Below, in pieces: positions 1 through 10,107 of a DNA stretch of 64,000 nucleotides (position 1 is its first letter; each line of letters begins with the position of its first letter). A model generated the notes under the pieces. It did not search any database. It was not told where the DNA came from and saw only the letters and a program-made list of their open reading frames with translations. The DNA comes from Thalassobacillus pellis (GTDB lineage: Bacteria > Bacillota > Bacilli > Bacillales > Halobacillaceae). Location of the stretch: NCBI RefSeq assembly GCF_016908295.1, contig NZ_JAFBDO010000001.1, positions 248,001-312,000 on the forward strand, written 5' to 3'. The position numbers and the translations under genes were made by a program.

Positions 1-360
1 CTCGAGGTGCGGGCGATCGCTCAAATCGACTGCGACTGTCACTAATGTTTCATCCATCGGAAGCGTCATGGAACCATATCGCTTAATGCCTGTTTTATCT
101 CCTACTGCTTGGCGGAAAGCTTGACCCAGACAAATACCGATATCTTCGGTGAGATGATGGTCATCAACCTCTATATCCCCATGCCCTCTCACTGTAAGAT
201 CAAACAGTCCGTGCTTGGAGAACAACTCCAGCATATGGGACATAAACGGAACCTGTACATCCAGTTCTGGCAATCCGGAACCATCAAGGTTGATCTGTAA
301 ATCAATATCCGTTTCCCTTGTTTTTCGCTCAATGGCTGCAGTCCTGTTGTTACTTGTCAT
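1..360 (-). CDS. hisB: Imidazoleglycerol-phosphate dehydratase, N-terminal 120 codons (cut by window edge)
   Basis: HisB dehydrates imidazole-glycerol phosphate to imidazole-acetol phosphate in cytosolic histidine biosynthesis. The frame is open from the ATG at 360 to the window edge and covers roughly the first 60 percent of a single-domain HisB of about 195 residues. The metal-binding motif DDHHLTED and the preceding FMSHML segment are visible. The ATG overlaps the hisD stop in an ATGA arrangement, and an AGGAGGA-like ribosome binding site lies just upstream inside hisD. It is therefore translationally coupled as the fourth gene of a hisZ-hisG-hisD-hisB operon that runs out of the window. 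The identity is secure; only the C-terminus is unseen. Confidence 0.95.
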   Translation of the reverse strand, partial: MTSNNRTAAIERKTRETDIDLQINLDGSGLPELDVQVPFMSHMLELFSKHGLFDLTVRGHGDIEVDDHHLTEDIGICLGQAFRQAVGDKTGIKRYGSMTLPMDETLVTVAVDLSDRPHLE

Positions 361-1631
361 TGTTCGTCCTCCTTCCGCTTCTCGACTGCCCGTGCGTGAG
401 CTTCCAACCCTTCCATTCTGGCAAAACGGGCAATTTTTTTATGATTTTCCTCCCACGCCTGTCGGCTGTAAGAAATGATACTTGACTTTTTAACAAAATC
501 ATCGACATTCAACGGACTGGAAAAGCGGGCAGTTCCATTAGTCGGTAACACATGATTCGGTCCGGCAAAATAATCGCCGATTGGCTCGCTGCTATACCTG
601 CCAAGAAATATCGCTCCTGCATGTTTGATAGATGGCAGGACGTCAAACGGCATTTCCGTTATTATTTCGAGATGTTCCGGCGCTATTTCATTGACCGTAT
701 CTACTGCCTCACTCAGTGATTCACATAAAATGATGGCACCATAATTTTCGATGCTTTTCAGGGCGACTTCCTGCCTTGGAAGAGACTGCAACTGTTTTTC
801 GAGTTCCATTTGCACCCCTTCTGCTAATACCTCACTTGTGGTCACAAGCAAGCTGGATGAACGGGCATCATGCTCAGCCTGCGACAATAAGTCAGAGGCA
901 ACTTCAGCAGGACGCGCTGTTTCATCTGCAAGAATGACAATCTCACTTGGCCCGGCGATCATATCGATGGCAACGTCCCCGAACACTTCCCGCTTAGCCA
1001 GCGCTACAAAAATGTTACCTGGCCCAACAATTTTATCGACAGGTGGTATGGATGTTGTTCCATATGCAAGGCCTGCCACAGCCTGAGCACCACCAGCTTT
1101 ATAGATCTCATCCACTCCTACTATATCAGCGGCAACCAGCACGCCTGCCGGAATATTCCCGTTCTCGTCAGGTGGTGTTGTCATAGCGATTCTGTTGACA
1201 CCGGCAGCCTTTGCGGGAATGACATTCATAAATACAGAGGACGGATAAGCAGCAGTTCCCCCGGGTACATAGACACCAACAGCATCAATTGGAGTGATTT
1301 TCTGACCTAATATCGTTCCACTTTCCTCCGCATTAAACCAGGATTGCCTGACCTGTTTTTCGTGGAAATTTCTAATATTCTCAGCTGCTTCTCGCAAAAC
1401 GGCAATCATTTCATCATCCATATCCTGATAGGCGTTAGTAATTTCTTCCTCGGTTATCTTCAGGTTTTCCAGTATGGCGCCGTCAAACTTTTTCGTATAA
1501 TGAAAAATTGCTTCATCCTGACGTTCCCGTACATCGGCTATGATCGCTTGCACTGCCTTCCGCTGCTCTTCCGTTCCGGCATCGACACTGCGCTTAAAAG
1601 TCTGCATATCTGCTTTACGGAGCAGCTTCAT
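357..1631 (-). CDS. hisD: Histidinol dehydrogenase
   Basis: HisD catalyses the last two steps of histidine synthesis, oxidising L-histidinol to L-histidine with two NAD+ and a bound zinc. The protein has 424 residues, the usual length. Family signatures are visible: the [17 protein letters not shown] region, [15 protein letters not shown], the zinc-ligand segment [11 protein letters not shown] and the catalytic histidine region IAPEHLEI. The start ATG overlaps the hisG stop by four bases and the stop overlaps the hisB start, so the three genes are translationally coupled. Nothing in the sequence looks degraded. Confidence 0.97.
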   Translation of the reverse strand: MKLLRKADMQTFKRSVDAGTEEQRKAVQAIIADVRERQDEAIFHYTKKFDGAILENLKITEEEITNAYQDMDDEMIAVLREAAENIRNFHEKQVRQSWFNAEESGTILGQKITPIDAVGVYVPGGTAAYPSSVFMNVIPAKAAGVNRIAMTTPPDENGNIPAGVLVAADIVGVDEIYKAGGAQAVAGLAYGTTSIPPVDKIVGPGNIFVALAKREVFGDVAIDMIAGPSEIVILADETARPAEVASDLLSQAEHDARSSSLLVTTSEVLAEGVQMELEKQLQSLPRQEVALKSIENYGAIILCESLSEAVDTVNEIAPEHLEIITEMPFDVLPSIKHAGAIFLGRYSSEPIGDYFAGPNHVLPTNGTARFSSPLNVDDFVKKSSIISYSRQAWEENHKKIARFARMEGLEAHARAVEKRKEDEQ

Positions 1632-2266
1632 TTGACTTCCTCCCCTATGACTATACTTAATTGCCTGACCATTTCATCTATTTCATCGCTTTTTAATCGA
1701 AAACTGACTGGGTTGACGATAAGTCTCGAGGTGATCTCCGTTATTTTTTCATACTCGACCAGCCCGTTTTCACGCAATGTACGTCCAGTTGAGACAATAT
1801 CAACAATTCTATCCGCAAGGCCAATCAATGGTGCAAGTTCTATTGAGCCGTTCAACGGTATGATTTCTATTTGTTCCCCTTGCTCGCGAAAATAATCTGC
1901 AGCTACTTTCGGATATTTGGTAGCAATTTTCGGAGCTATTCTGCTAAGTGGCTGATCTGGAAGTCCCGCAACCGCGATATAACATGGACTGATGCCTAAG
2001 TCGAGCACTTCATATACATCCCTATCCTGTTCGAGCAGCACATCCTTACCGGCAATTCCTATGTCTGCAGTCCCATATTCGACGTAAGTGACCACGTCCA
2101 TCGGTTTTGCCATCATGATCCGCAAGTTCTGTTCGGGAAAATCAAGAATTAATTTTCTTGAATCCTCCTGATCTGTAAGAAGATCATACCCCGCCTGCTG
2201 CATCAGTCCTGCCGCTTCCTCAAAGATACGCCCTTTCGGCATGGCAATTGTCAAGGGTTTAGGCAT
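1628..2266 (-). CDS. hisG: ATP phosphoribosyltransferase, catalytic subunit (short form)
   Basis: HisG condenses ATP with PRPP, the committed step of histidine synthesis. At 212 residues this is the short HisG form, which lacks the C-terminal regulatory domain and needs HisZ; hisZ is indeed the gene directly upstream. The phosphate-binding stretch [15 protein letters not shown] is present. A GTG nine bases upstream (2275) lies inside the AGGAGG ribosome binding site, so the ATG at 2266, eight bases behind that site, is the better start. The 5' end overlaps hisZ by eight bases and the 3' end overlaps hisD by four, indicating tight coupling. Confidence 0.96.
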   Translation of the reverse strand: MPKPLTIAMPKGRIFEEAAGLMQQAGYDLLTDQEDSRKLILDFPEQNLRIMMAKPMDVVTYVEYGTADIGIAGKDVLLEQDRDVYEVLDLGISPCYIAVAGLPDQPLSRIAPKIATKYPKVAADYFREQGEQIEIIPLNGSIELAPLIGLADRIVDIVSTGRTLRENGLVEYEKITEITSRLIVNPVSFRLKSDEIDEMVRQLSIVIGEEVK

Positions 2267-3443
2267 CAAGACCACCTCCTGATTGCGTCAAATCAATAGT
2301 ATCTGCTAATTCTGCTTTGAATTTTTCCAAGTCTGGAATTTGATCCGTATGCTGAAGCAGTACGCTTTTCCCTTCCTTTCTAAGGGCGGCTGCCTGTTTT
2401 ATACCTTGAGAAAAGCTGTCATTATCGAAGATCACACCGATTCGCTGCTCTTCAGGAGCTTTTGCACCAAGCGCTTCCACAAGGCGCTCTAAGTGAATCG
2501 CAAATCCTGTGGCAGAGGCATTCAATTGAAAGGATGGCAGCAGCTTATCATAACGGCCGCCATTACAAAGCAGGGAACCGAGGTCAGGTGCATATCCTTC
2601 GAACAGAATTCCGGTATAATAATTCATATGACTGATTAAATTCAAATCAAAGCTGACATACTGTTCCACCTGATACTCCTTTAGTATACGATACAACTGT
2701 TTCAGTTCATTGATCGCCTGGAGACACTCCTGATTCCGTGCCAGGGACTTGCTTTTATCAAAAATTTCATCCTCTCCACGGAGCTTCATCAGATCCATTA
2801 GTGACTCTTTCTCCTGTCTTTGAATAGGCAGAGCCTCAACCGCCTTCTGGTAGCCTACATAGTTCTTTCGATAAAGGTAACCCATCAGTTCTTCGATCGT
2901 CGCCTCATCATTCTGTAGAAATTCGCTGAAAAATGCTTGTACATAACCAATATGCCCGATTGTAATTTGGAAATCTTTCAATCCAGCATGCTGCAATGAA
3001 AAAATCAAAAGGGCGATCACTTCGGCATCCCCATAAGAGGAATGATCACCAATCAATTCCGTCCCCACCTGTTCAAACTGAGCAGGCTTCCCGCCTTCCG
3101 TCTGCTGCGCACGAAAAACCGGGCCATCATAAGCCAGACGAAGCGGATACTCTGCGTTTCTCAATTGGGAAGCTGCCACACGGGCAATCGGTGCTGTCAT
3201 ATCCGGTCTTAAAACCAGGGAATGACCCTGCTGGTCAAGAAGCTTGAATAATTGCTGATTTAGTGTTGCACTCGCTTCGCCAACAGTTTCGTAATATTCA
3301 AGTAACGGAGTATCAATGAACGCATAACCGAACTCTGTAATAGTTTCTGTAAGCAGCTCTATTGTCTGCTTTTTCTGGTTATAAAAAAAGGGAAGCGTAT
3401 CCCGCATCCCAAGTGGCTTTTCAAACATCAACCGTTTTGCCAA
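2259..3443 (-). CDS. hisZ: ATP phosphoribosyltransferase regulatory subunit
   Basis: HisZ is a histidyl-tRNA-synthetase paralogue that forms the allosteric hetero-octamer with short HisG and carries histidine feedback inhibition. The 394-residue protein shows class II synthetase-like motif 1 ([11 protein letters not shown]), motif 2 with [13 protein letters not shown], and the [11 protein letters not shown] segment, but it lacks the tRNA anticodon-binding domain, as expected for HisZ. The start is TTG at 3443, supported by an AAAGGATG ribosome binding site about eight bases upstream; the next ATG would remove conserved N-terminal residues. It is the first gene of the operon and lies about 45 bases behind the predicted transcription start. 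Confidence 0.95.
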   Translation of the reverse strand: MAKRLMFEKPLGMRDTLPFFYNQKKQTIELLTETITEFGYAFIDTPLLEYYETVGEASATLNQQLFKLLDQQGHSLVLRPDMTAPIARVAASQLRNAEYPLRLAYDGPVFRAQQTEGGKPAQFEQVGTELIGDHSSYGDAEVIALLIFSLQHAGLKDFQITIGHIGYVQAFFSEFLQNDEATIEELMGYLYRKNYVGYQKAVEALPIQRQEKESLMDLMKLRGEDEIFDKSKSLARNQECLQAINELKQLYRILKEYQVEQYVSFDLNLISHMNYYTGILFEGYAPDLGSLLCNGGRYDKLLPSFQLNASATGFAIHLERLVEALGAKAPEEQRIGVIFDNDSFSQGIKQAAALRKEGKSVLLQHTDQIPDLEKFKAELADTIDLTQSGGGLDA

Positions 3444-3495
3444 TGGTGTGCATCCTTTCTCCCGTAAAATTTTCGAAATCCTTTATCGTGCTAAC

Positions 3496-3524
3496 ATGAT
3501 AGCGTATTAAAGAAACATCGTCAA
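3496..3524 (-). promoter_or_regulatory. SigA-type promoter of the his operon
   Basis: On the minus strand TTGACG (3524-3519) is followed by a 17-base spacer and TATCAT (3501-3496), each hexamer one mismatch from consensus. Transcription would begin near 3489, giving a short leader to the hisZ TTG start, too short for a T-box. Between this promoter and 3680 I see only a CATAAT/ATTATG inverted repeat (3557-3574) and no gene. Confidence 0.6.
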
Positions 3525-3679
3525 ACACCTTTTACTGGACATCTACCCTGAAAGTCCATAATTTCAACATTATGAAGCGGTTATTATTAAAGTTAACTAT
3601 ACCTGTTTTTTTTACACCCTGCTACACCTGGTCGTCTGTCATCTGTTCGATTTTTAAAATACAGCCATCAAAAAAGTAG

Positions 3680-3724
3680 TTGACTTCCTCACTAAATGTT
3701 ATATATTTATAACATATAGTTATA
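3680..3724 (+). promoter_or_regulatory. Promoter with overlapping palindromic operator for the membrane protein/XRE pair
   Basis: TTGACT (3680-3685) and TATATT (3702-3707), 16 bases apart, make a plausible SigA promoter. The -10 lies inside a perfect inverted repeat, TGTTATA-N4-TATAACA (3697-3714), and a further half site AGTTATA follows at 3718-3724. A repressor bound there would block polymerase. The obvious candidate is the XRE protein encoded second in this transcript; that is an inference. Confidence 0.55.
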
Positions 3725-3756
3725 TTATTTTAACATTCTAACGGGAGGTTTCCACG

Positions 3757-4161
3757 GTGAAAAATAAACATCTTTTATGGATGGTCAGCATAACTGCCAG
3801 CTTAGTGCTCTTAGGATTAGTTTTTAGGCTCATCGGTTTAGGGAAGGCAAGGGATTTGACGGAAGTGTATTATTTAGGTGTCCTGATCGTTATATTCCTG
3901 CTGGTTATTGTGCCTGTTTTTATTAAATTGCTCCGCGATAACAGAGAGGGGATTCCCTTCAACGATGAACGCTCGAACAGAATCAAAATGTTTGCTGCGG
4001 GAAATGCTTACTTTCACTCCTTCCCTTTATGGTTAGGACTGCTTGCCTTCCATAAGCACTTCGATCAAGATGACCTGCTGATGACAGGTCTGGCTGGAAT
4101 GGTTATCCTTTTTGGGATCAATTGGCTTTACATGAATAGAAAGAAAGGATTTACAGAATGA
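3757..4161 (+). CDS. Small integral membrane protein paired with an XRE regulator (DUF2178-like)
   Basis: The 134-residue protein has four predicted membrane segments (about residues 8-28, 38-59, 87-104 and 107-126) with a cytosolic loop rich in charge, [19 protein letters not shown], between segments two and three. It resembles the small membrane proteins of the DUF2178 type that often sit directly before a short helix-turn-helix gene; the family assignment is from memory and not firm. It starts with GTG at 3757 behind a GGGAGG site and overlaps the XRE start by four bases (ATGA), so the two are co-translated. The biochemical function is unknown; a membrane sensor or partner for the regulator is possible. 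Confidence 0.7.
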   Translation: MKNKHLLWMVSITASLVLLGLVFRLIGLGKARDLTEVYYLGVLIVIFLLVIVPVFIKLLRDNREGIPFNDERSNRIKMFAAGNAYFHSFPLWLGLLAFHKHFDQDDLLMTGLAGMVILFGINWLYMNRKKGFTE

Positions 4162-4367
4162 AAACCCGCATCAAAGAATTGCGGGCACGTTATTCCTTAA
4201 CACAGGCAGAGCTGGCCAGGAGAGTTGGCGTCAGAAGAGAAACCATCGTGTTTTTAGAAAAAGGAGAATATAATCCATCCCTGAAATTAGCCGTCAAAAT
4301 ATGCCGGGAGCTTAATACCCCAGTAGAAGAGCTGTTTCTCTTCGAGGACAACGAATTAGATAAATAA
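4158..4367 (+). CDS. Short XRE-family transcriptional regulator
   Basis: The protein is a minimal helix-turn-helix of the HTH_3/XRE type, 69 residues, with the DNA-binding core [18 protein letters not shown] followed by the conserved [21 protein letters not shown]. It has no sensory domain, like the YgzD/YozG-type regulators of bacilli. It is translationally coupled to the upstream membrane protein. The palindrome over the promoter at 3697-3714 suggests autorepression. Its target genes other than its own operon are not evident, since the flanking genes run on the other strand. Confidence 0.85.
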   Translation: MKTRIKELRARYSLTQAELARRVGVRRETIVFLEKGEYNPSLKLAVKICRELNTPVEELFLFEDNELDK

Positions 4368-4470
4368 TCACAAAAGTTCGGCCGTATGACCAAAATATGA
4401 TCGCCTAGCTGTGCTCGCTCCTGAAGGATTATCCACCCATCCATTTTTATAAAACCTTAGCCAAAGACAA

Positions 4471-4509
4471 AACGGACTGTATGGAATTTCATGTCCATAC
4501 AGTCCGTTT
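4471..4509. terminator. Bidirectional terminator between the XRE gene and glpD
   Basis: A 15-bp perfect stem (AACGGACTGTATGGA, 4471-4485, with its complement at 4494-4508) has a short loop and T-rich sequence on the plus side. It separates the convergent XRE gene and glpD and can serve both. Confidence 0.8.
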
Positions 4510-4581
4510 GTTTCTACAACTTTAGTTTTCAGTATCCTTCGATTTCCGTGGCGATTTTTTTGTTTTCCCCAAAGTGCCTGA

Positions 4582-6255
4582 TCATTGTTTTACCTGTTCT
4601 ATCGGTTTTACCGCTTCCTGTAAGCGCTGATTCAATTCTTCTGTATATTCTTTTCTCTTTGCATCTGTCCAACCAAGCTTTTCGCTCATAAAGGAAATGA
4701 CAAGCTCCTTGTGCTTATGAACCCATTCGATATCGAAAAACATTGCCCCGGTTCTTCGGATGAAAAAGTCCACAGGTTTATATGCTGCCTCCCACTCCAT
4801 TGCATAACGGAGCATAGCAATGACAAGTGGGTCTTTTCCCGATTTTTTTGTTTCTCCTTTTTCTTCATCAAAGAACTTGAATACCTGATCAACGTTTGAT
4901 CCGTACATATCAGCCCAGTGTCTGGCAGCTTCCTCTGTTAGTCCCAGGCGAATTCCTTCCTTGGTTTTTTCCTCTAAAAATTTTTCAAAGCCTTTTGATC
5001 CACCGACATCGCCACCTGATATTGGCATATGCTTCGTTTCTGAATCGGTATAATGAATTCCCTCTTCTTTGGCGAACATATCACGCACAAGATCAATGGC
5101 AGTCTGCGACATTTTACGGTATCCTGTCAGTTTACCGCCTGCAATAGAAATCAACCCAGAATCCGATACGAAAATTTCATCTTTTCGGGATATTTCAGAT
5201 GGGTCTTTTCCTTCTTCATGAATGAGAGGACGAAGTCCAGCCCAGCTTGATTCTACATCCTCCTGCGTAATTTCAAGTGTTGGGAACATATAATGGATAG
5301 CTTCAAGCAAGTACTTCCGATCATCTTCTGTCATTGTTGGATGGGAGGTGACTTCCTTGTAATCCGTATCTGTGGTGCCGACGTATGTTTTACCGTCCCG
5401 GGGAATCGCAAATATCATACGGCCATCTGGCGTGTCAAAATAAATTGCCTGGTTGAGCGGAAAACGTTGTGCATCAAATACTAAATGCACACCTTTCGTC
5501 AAGTGCAGGGTTTTACCTTTTTTTGAGCCATCCATTTCCCGCAGCTCATCCACCCACGGGCCACCGGCATTAATTATTTTCTTTGCGTGAATAGTATACT
5601 GTTGATTTGAAATCTGGTCCTCAACGACAGCTCCGGAAAGATTGCCATCCTCCCGGTAAATAAAATCCACCACTTTTACATAATTAAGTGCAGATGCCCC
5701 GTGTTCAACGGCCCTTTTCATAACCTCGAGTGTAAGTCTGGCATCATCCGTTTTATATTCTACATAAAATCCTGCCCCTTTTAAGTTTTCGCGCTTAATT
5801 AGTGGCTCCCGTTCGATAGCTTCCTCAGGTGTAAGCATCGTCCGTCTTTCTTTTTTCTTCACACCGGCAAGGTAATCATATACCCGAAGGCCGAGACTGG
5901 TTGTGAATGGACCAAAGTTTCCTCCTTCATGGAAGGGCAGCATCATCCACTCAGGCGTGGTTACATGCGGTCCATTTTCATAAACAATCTCCCGTTCTTT
6001 TCCGACCTCTGCTACCATTTTTACTTCAAACTGTTTCAAATAACGAAGACCGCCATGTACCAATTTTGTAGAACGGCTGGAAGTGCCTGCTGCAAAATCC
6101 TGCATTTCTACTACTGCTGTTCGCATTCCCCTGGATGCTGCATCTAAAGCGAGACCTGCACCTGTTATGCCGCCTCCGATAATTAATACATCAACCTGTT
6201 CACTGCTCAGATTTCCAAGTACCTCTTGCCGTTTATAACTGGAAAACTTGCTCAC
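4582..6255 (-). CDS. glpD: Aerobic glycerol-3-phosphate dehydrogenase
   Basis: GlpD is a membrane-associated FAD flavoprotein that oxidises sn-glycerol-3-phosphate to dihydroxyacetone phosphate and passes electrons to menaquinone. The 557-residue protein carries the N-terminal FAD fold IIGGGITGAGLALDAASRG (residues about 25-43), the family segment GTSSRSTKLVHGGLRYL and the C-terminal GlpD cap domain. The start is GTG at 6255 behind AAAAGGAGAGG. The gene has its own promoter (6555-6583) and a GlpP-type leader terminator (6463-6527), so it can be induced separately from glpK, as in Bacillus subtilis. A copy of repeat R1 lies in the transcribed leader. Confidence 0.96.
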   Translation of the reverse strand: MSKFSSYKRQEVLGNLSSEQVDVLIIGGGITGAGLALDAASRGMRTAVVEMQDFAAGTSSRSTKLVHGGLRYLKQFEVKMVAEVGKEREIVYENGPHVTTPEWMMLPFHEGGNFGPFTTSLGLRVYDYLAGVKKKERRTMLTPEEAIEREPLIKRENLKGAGFYVEYKTDDARLTLEVMKRAVEHGASALNYVKVVDFIYREDGNLSGAVVEDQISNQQYTIHAKKIINAGGPWVDELREMDGSKKGKTLHLTKGVHLVFDAQRFPLNQAIYFDTPDGRMIFAIPRDGKTYVGTTDTDYKEVTSHPTMTEDDRKYLLEAIHYMFPTLEITQEDVESSWAGLRPLIHEEGKDPSEISRKDEIFVSDSGLISIAGGKLTGYRKMSQTAIDLVRDMFAKEEGIHYTDSETKHMPISGGDVGGSKGFEKFLEEKTKEGIRLGLTEEAARHWADMYGSNVDQVFKFFDEEKGETKKSGKDPLVIAMLRYAMEWEAAYKPVDFFIRRTGAMFFDIEWVHKHKELVISFMSEKLGWTDAKRKEYTEELNQRLQEAVKPIEQVKQ

Positions 6256-6357
6256 TTCAAACCTCTCCTTTTGCTAAAACTAGGATGCGATTGGCATTTA
6301 CTATTATTTTTATACCCTTGAAATCTCCTATTCATGTAAGAGGAAATGCATTTAGAT

Positions 6358-6444
6358 AAACTTGGCTTGTCGCCAACTCCTTATGGCGAAAGCCTTCGTT
6401 ATACTTCTACTTTATTCCTTTAACAAAGTTAAACTTTCTTAAAG
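6358..6444 (-). repeat. Structured intergenic repeat R1, copy A (glpD leader)
   Basis: This is one of three related copies (others at 8167-8254 and 23218-23297). Each has a long hairpin built from AAACTTGGCTT and AAGCCTTCGTTT arms with TCGCCA/TGGCGA nearer the loop. About 14 bases on follows a second near-palindrome, CTTTAACAAAGTT-A-AACTTTCTTAAAG, with one mismatch. The copy abuts the T-tract of the glpD leader terminator. Copy B keeps the first stem through a G-U pair, which suggests a selected structure. No known riboswitch class was recognised. Confidence 0.8.
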
Positions 6445-6462
6445 TACAAAAAAAGCCAATAT

Positions 6463-6527
6463 AAAAAGAGACCACAACTATCTTTATAGCTGTTACCTAT
6501 AAAGAAGTGTGGTCTCTCCGTTTCTCC
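6463..6527 (-). promoter_or_regulatory. GlpP-type antitermination leader and terminator of glpD
   Basis: Read on the minus strand, GGAGAAACGGAGA (6527-6515) runs into a terminator hairpin (arms GAGACCACA and TGTGGTCTC at 6468-6476 and 6508-6516) followed by TTTTT. The same 13-base motif precedes the glpK terminator at 8325-8313 in the same position. In Bacillus subtilis, GlpP with glycerol-3-phosphate binds glp leaders and lets polymerase pass such terminators. The shared motif is the likely GlpP target; that part is inference. Confidence 0.75.
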
Positions 6528-6554
6528 AACCGAATCCTATTAACTTCTTCATTA

Positions 6555-6583
6555 ATTATAACAAGGCTTTTTCCTTTGGGCAA
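6555..6583 (-). promoter_or_regulatory. SigA promoter of glpD
   Basis: TTGCCC (6583-6578), a 17-base spacer and a perfect TATAAT (6560-6555) lie in the glpK-glpD gap. The predicted start near 6548 places the GlpP motif about 20 bases into the transcript. Confidence 0.75.
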
Positions 6584-6586
6584 TGA

Positions 6587-8107
<1,521 letters not shown>

Positions 8108-8166
8108 CTACTATGTAGCCCATTCGAAGCGGAAAGTCTATATTCCTGCCTTACCCGGCAATAAGA

Positions 8167-8254
8167 GAAACTTGGCTTGTCGTCAAGACCTTATGGCGAA
8201 AGCCTTAGTTTCACTTTTACTTTGACTCTTTAACAAAGTTAGACTTTTTTAAAG
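8167..8254 (-). repeat. Structured intergenic repeat R1, copy B (glpK leader)
   Basis: This second copy has outer arms GAAACT and AGTTTC, inner GGCTT/AAGCC and TCGTCA/TGGCGA (one G-U pair), then the TTTAACAAAGTTAGACTTT near-palindrome. It abuts the T-tract of the glpK leader terminator exactly as copy A does. Differences from copy A fall mostly in loops or keep pairing. Confidence 0.8.
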
Positions 8255-8256
8255 GG

Positions 8257-8325
8257 TAAAAAAATCCACACCAACTGCGTTTCAGCGCTTGCTGACTATG
8301 CAGATGTGTGGATCTCCGTTTCTCC
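8257..8325 (-). promoter_or_regulatory. GlpP-type antitermination leader and terminator of glpK
   Basis: The motif GGAGAAACGGAGA (8325-8313) runs into a hairpin with arms GTGTGGAT/ATCCACAC (8306-8313 and 8264-8271) followed by seven T residues on the minus strand. This is the same architecture as the glpD leader, as expected for joint GlpP control of both genes. Confidence 0.78.
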
Positions 8326-8367
8326 AGCCACTATCTTAACTTGTATATAGTTTAAACTACTAAAAAA

Positions 8368-8381
8368 TGAAAACGGTGTCA
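8368..8381. promoter_or_regulatory. Catabolite response element (cre) at the glpK promoter
   Basis: TGAAAACGGTGTCA matches the CcpA consensus TGWAANCGNTNWCA at every fixed position and overlaps the glpP stop codon. On the minus strand it covers TTGACA (8382-8377), the apparent -35 of the glpK promoter; a TAGTTT 17 bases on is only a fair -10. CcpA binding here would repress glpK in the presence of glucose, matching the known catabolite control of glp genes. Confidence 0.7.
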
Positions 8382-8924
8382 ATCAAATTGCCATAAATCA
8401 GAGCGGGAGGTGGATACAGCTGATGCTCCAGCTTCTAACGCCTGGTCAATTTCATTCTTGTTACGGATCAGCCCGCCAGCAATGATGGGAATATGTAATT
8501 CTGCTTTAATACGGGCGATCTGATCTGGAAGGACACCCGGCAGCACTTCCACGTACTCAGGTTTTGTCCGTTTAATGAGTTTCATATTGTAATCGATGGC
8601 ATGGCTGTCAATCAGGAACATGCGCTGGATAGCGGTCATATTGTATTTTTTAGCCTGTCGGATTACGCTCATTCTTGTAGAAATGACACCGTCCGGCTTG
8701 ATTTCCCGTCCTAGAAATTCCATACCATACTCATCCGTTTTCAACCCCTGGATCATATCGGTATGGAGAAAAATTTTCTTATTATATTTCCGACAATATT
8801 TCACCATACTTTTAAGCAGAGCAATACGGGAATCTAGAATAACAATGTAGCGGGTATCACTTTCAAGCAGGGATTGGAAGTCTTTCATATTCTTCACCGC
8901 AGGAAGTACCGTCTGATCAATCAT
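8379..8924 (-). CDS. glpP: Glycerol uptake operon antiterminator
   Basis: GlpP is an RNA-binding antiterminator that responds to glycerol-3-phosphate. The 181-residue protein has the TIM-barrel-like GlpP fold, with VILDSRIALLKSM, IFLHTDMIQGLKTDE near the middle and the phosphate-binding region HIPIIAGGLIRNKNEI followed by GASAVSTSR. The frame stays open upstream, but the ATG at 8924 has an AGGAGGGGG ribosome binding site and the longer version would overlap yvoF by about 170 bases. It overlaps the yvoF 3' end by eight bases. Its targets are the two matching leaders at 6463-6527 and 8257-8325. Confidence 0.93.
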   Translation of the reverse strand: MIDQTVLPAVKNMKDFQSLLESDTRYIVILDSRIALLKSMVKYCRKYNKKIFLHTDMIQGLKTDEYGMEFLGREIKPDGVISTRMSVIRQAKKYNMTAIQRMFLIDSHAIDYNMKLIKRTKPEYVEVLPGVLPDQIARIKAELHIPIIAGGLIRNKNEIDQALEAGASAVSTSRSDLWQFD

Positions 8925-9465
8925 AGCCGCCCCCCTCCTGGTCTTGAAAAAAGAGATCGTTTGCTTTTCGCTTTTCCATTTCCTCTTTCGTATAGATGAT
9001 CCGCATCGGGTTACCACCTGCAAAGCATCCAGCAGGAACGTCTTTATGTACCAATGTACCTGCAGAAACGATTGCTCCATCTCCAATCGTTGTACCTGGA
9101 AGGATGGTTGTATTTGCCCCGATCATCACTTCATCTCCGATACAGACATCGCCAAGTCGGTATTCTTTGATTAAATATTCATGAGCAAGGATGGTGGTGT
9201 TATACCCTATGACGCTATTTTTACCGACGGAGATTTTTTCCGGAAACATAATATCCACCATTACCATTAAGGCGAAAGCAGTCTGTTCTCCGATATCCAT
9301 CTTTAAAAATTTCCGATATAACTGATTTTTCACCTGTAAAAATGGCGTATATCTTGCCAGCTGTATAACGGCAAAATTTTTCACCACTTTTAAAAAAGGA
9401 ACCGTCTTATAGATATGCCAAAGCGAGTTGGCATTTTCGACACGATGCCGTTCCGTCCTGCGCAT
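8917..9465 (-). CDS. yvoF: Hexapeptide-repeat acyltransferase YvoF
   Basis: This 182-residue protein has a left-handed beta-helix built from hexapeptide repeats (residues about 70-150, for example IGDEVMIGANTTILPGTTIGDGAIVSAG) and the usual C-terminal GNPMRIIYTKEE. This is the LacA/MaaA-like O-acetyltransferase class that uses acetyl-CoA; the acceptor is not known. The order hprK-lgt-yvoD-ppaX-yvoF is the same as in Bacillus subtilis. The ATG at 9465 follows AGGAGGATG and the ppaX stop is three bases upstream. Confidence 0.88.
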   Translation of the reverse strand: MRRTERHRVENANSLWHIYKTVPFLKVVKNFAVIQLARYTPFLQVKNQLYRKFLKMDIGEQTAFALMVMVDIMFPEKISVGKNSVIGYNTTILAHEYLIKEYRLGDVCIGDEVMIGANTTILPGTTIGDGAIVSAGTLVHKDVPAGCFAGGNPMRIIYTKEEMEKRKANDLFFQDQEGGGYD

Positions 9466-9468
9466 GAA

Positions 9469-10107
9469 TCATCCTCCTAGGATATCCAATAAATCTTGCA
9501 TCTCCAACAGCATATAATCAGGATTAAGCTCGTCTAAAATCTCCCTGCCTTTGATGGTCCATGCCACTCCAGCTGTTTTCGTTCCGGCATTTTTTCCTGC
9601 AAGGATATCATGGGTATTATCCCCAACCATTAATGTTTCAGCTGCCTCTGCATTCAATGCAGCCATGGCCTGTTCAATTGGTTCTGGATGGGGCTTGGCG
9701 TTAACGACATCATCAAGTGTAACGACGACCTCAAACATGCCGTTCAGCCCAGTCAGTTCCAGTCCCATATTAACAGTCTGTCTCATTTTCGTTGTAACAA
9801 TGCCAAGTCGGTACCCTTTCTCACGCAGTGCCTGAATCGTTTCGACAACGCCCGGATAGGCTTCAACAAAATCATCGTGATGACTGATGTTATGTTCCCG
9901 ATAAACATTTACCAACTCCTCCACTTTTTCCGGATCGATTTTTTCCATGCTATCCCTAAGCGGGGGTCCGATAAAAGTCAGAATTTCATTTCTTGAGTAG
10001 GGGCGTCTGCCATATTCTTTAGTTGTATGCATAAAGGATTCAATAATCAGCTCATTCGTATCAATCAAAGTACCATCTAAATCAAAAAGAATTGTATTTA
10101 CGTTCAT
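9469..10107 (-). CDS. ppaX: Pyrophosphatase PpaX (HAD family)
   Basis: PpaX hydrolyses the pyrophosphate released when HprK/P dephosphorylates P-Ser-HPr by phosphorolysis, which drives that reaction. The 212-residue protein shows HAD motif 1 FDLDGTLIDT, motif 2 IVTTK and motif 4 MVGDNTHDILAGKNAG. The in-frame extension upstream of the ATG at 10107 has no ribosome binding site; AGAGGACA precedes the chosen start. It overlaps yvoD by 26 bases. Co-transcription with hprK supports the assignment. Confidence 0.93.
   Translation of the reverse strand: MNVNTILFDLDGTLIDTNELIIESFMHTTKEYGRRPYSRNEILTFIGPPLRDSMEKIDPEKVEELVNVYREHNISHHDDFVEAYPGVVETIQALREKGYRLGIVTTKMRQTVNMGLELTGLNGMFEVVVTLDDVVNAKPHPEPIEQAMAALNAEAAETLMVGDNTHDILAGKNAGTKTAGVAWTIKGREILDELNPDYMLLEMQDLLDILGG

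Noticed and set aside
3444-3500. T-box or other attenuator for the his operon
   Set aside because: The predicted leader is only about 45 bases and contains no T-box sequence or terminator.
6358-6444. R1 as a known riboswitch
   Set aside because: It matches no riboswitch consensus I know, and its presence before genes as unlike as glpD, glpK and prfC argues against ligand sensing.
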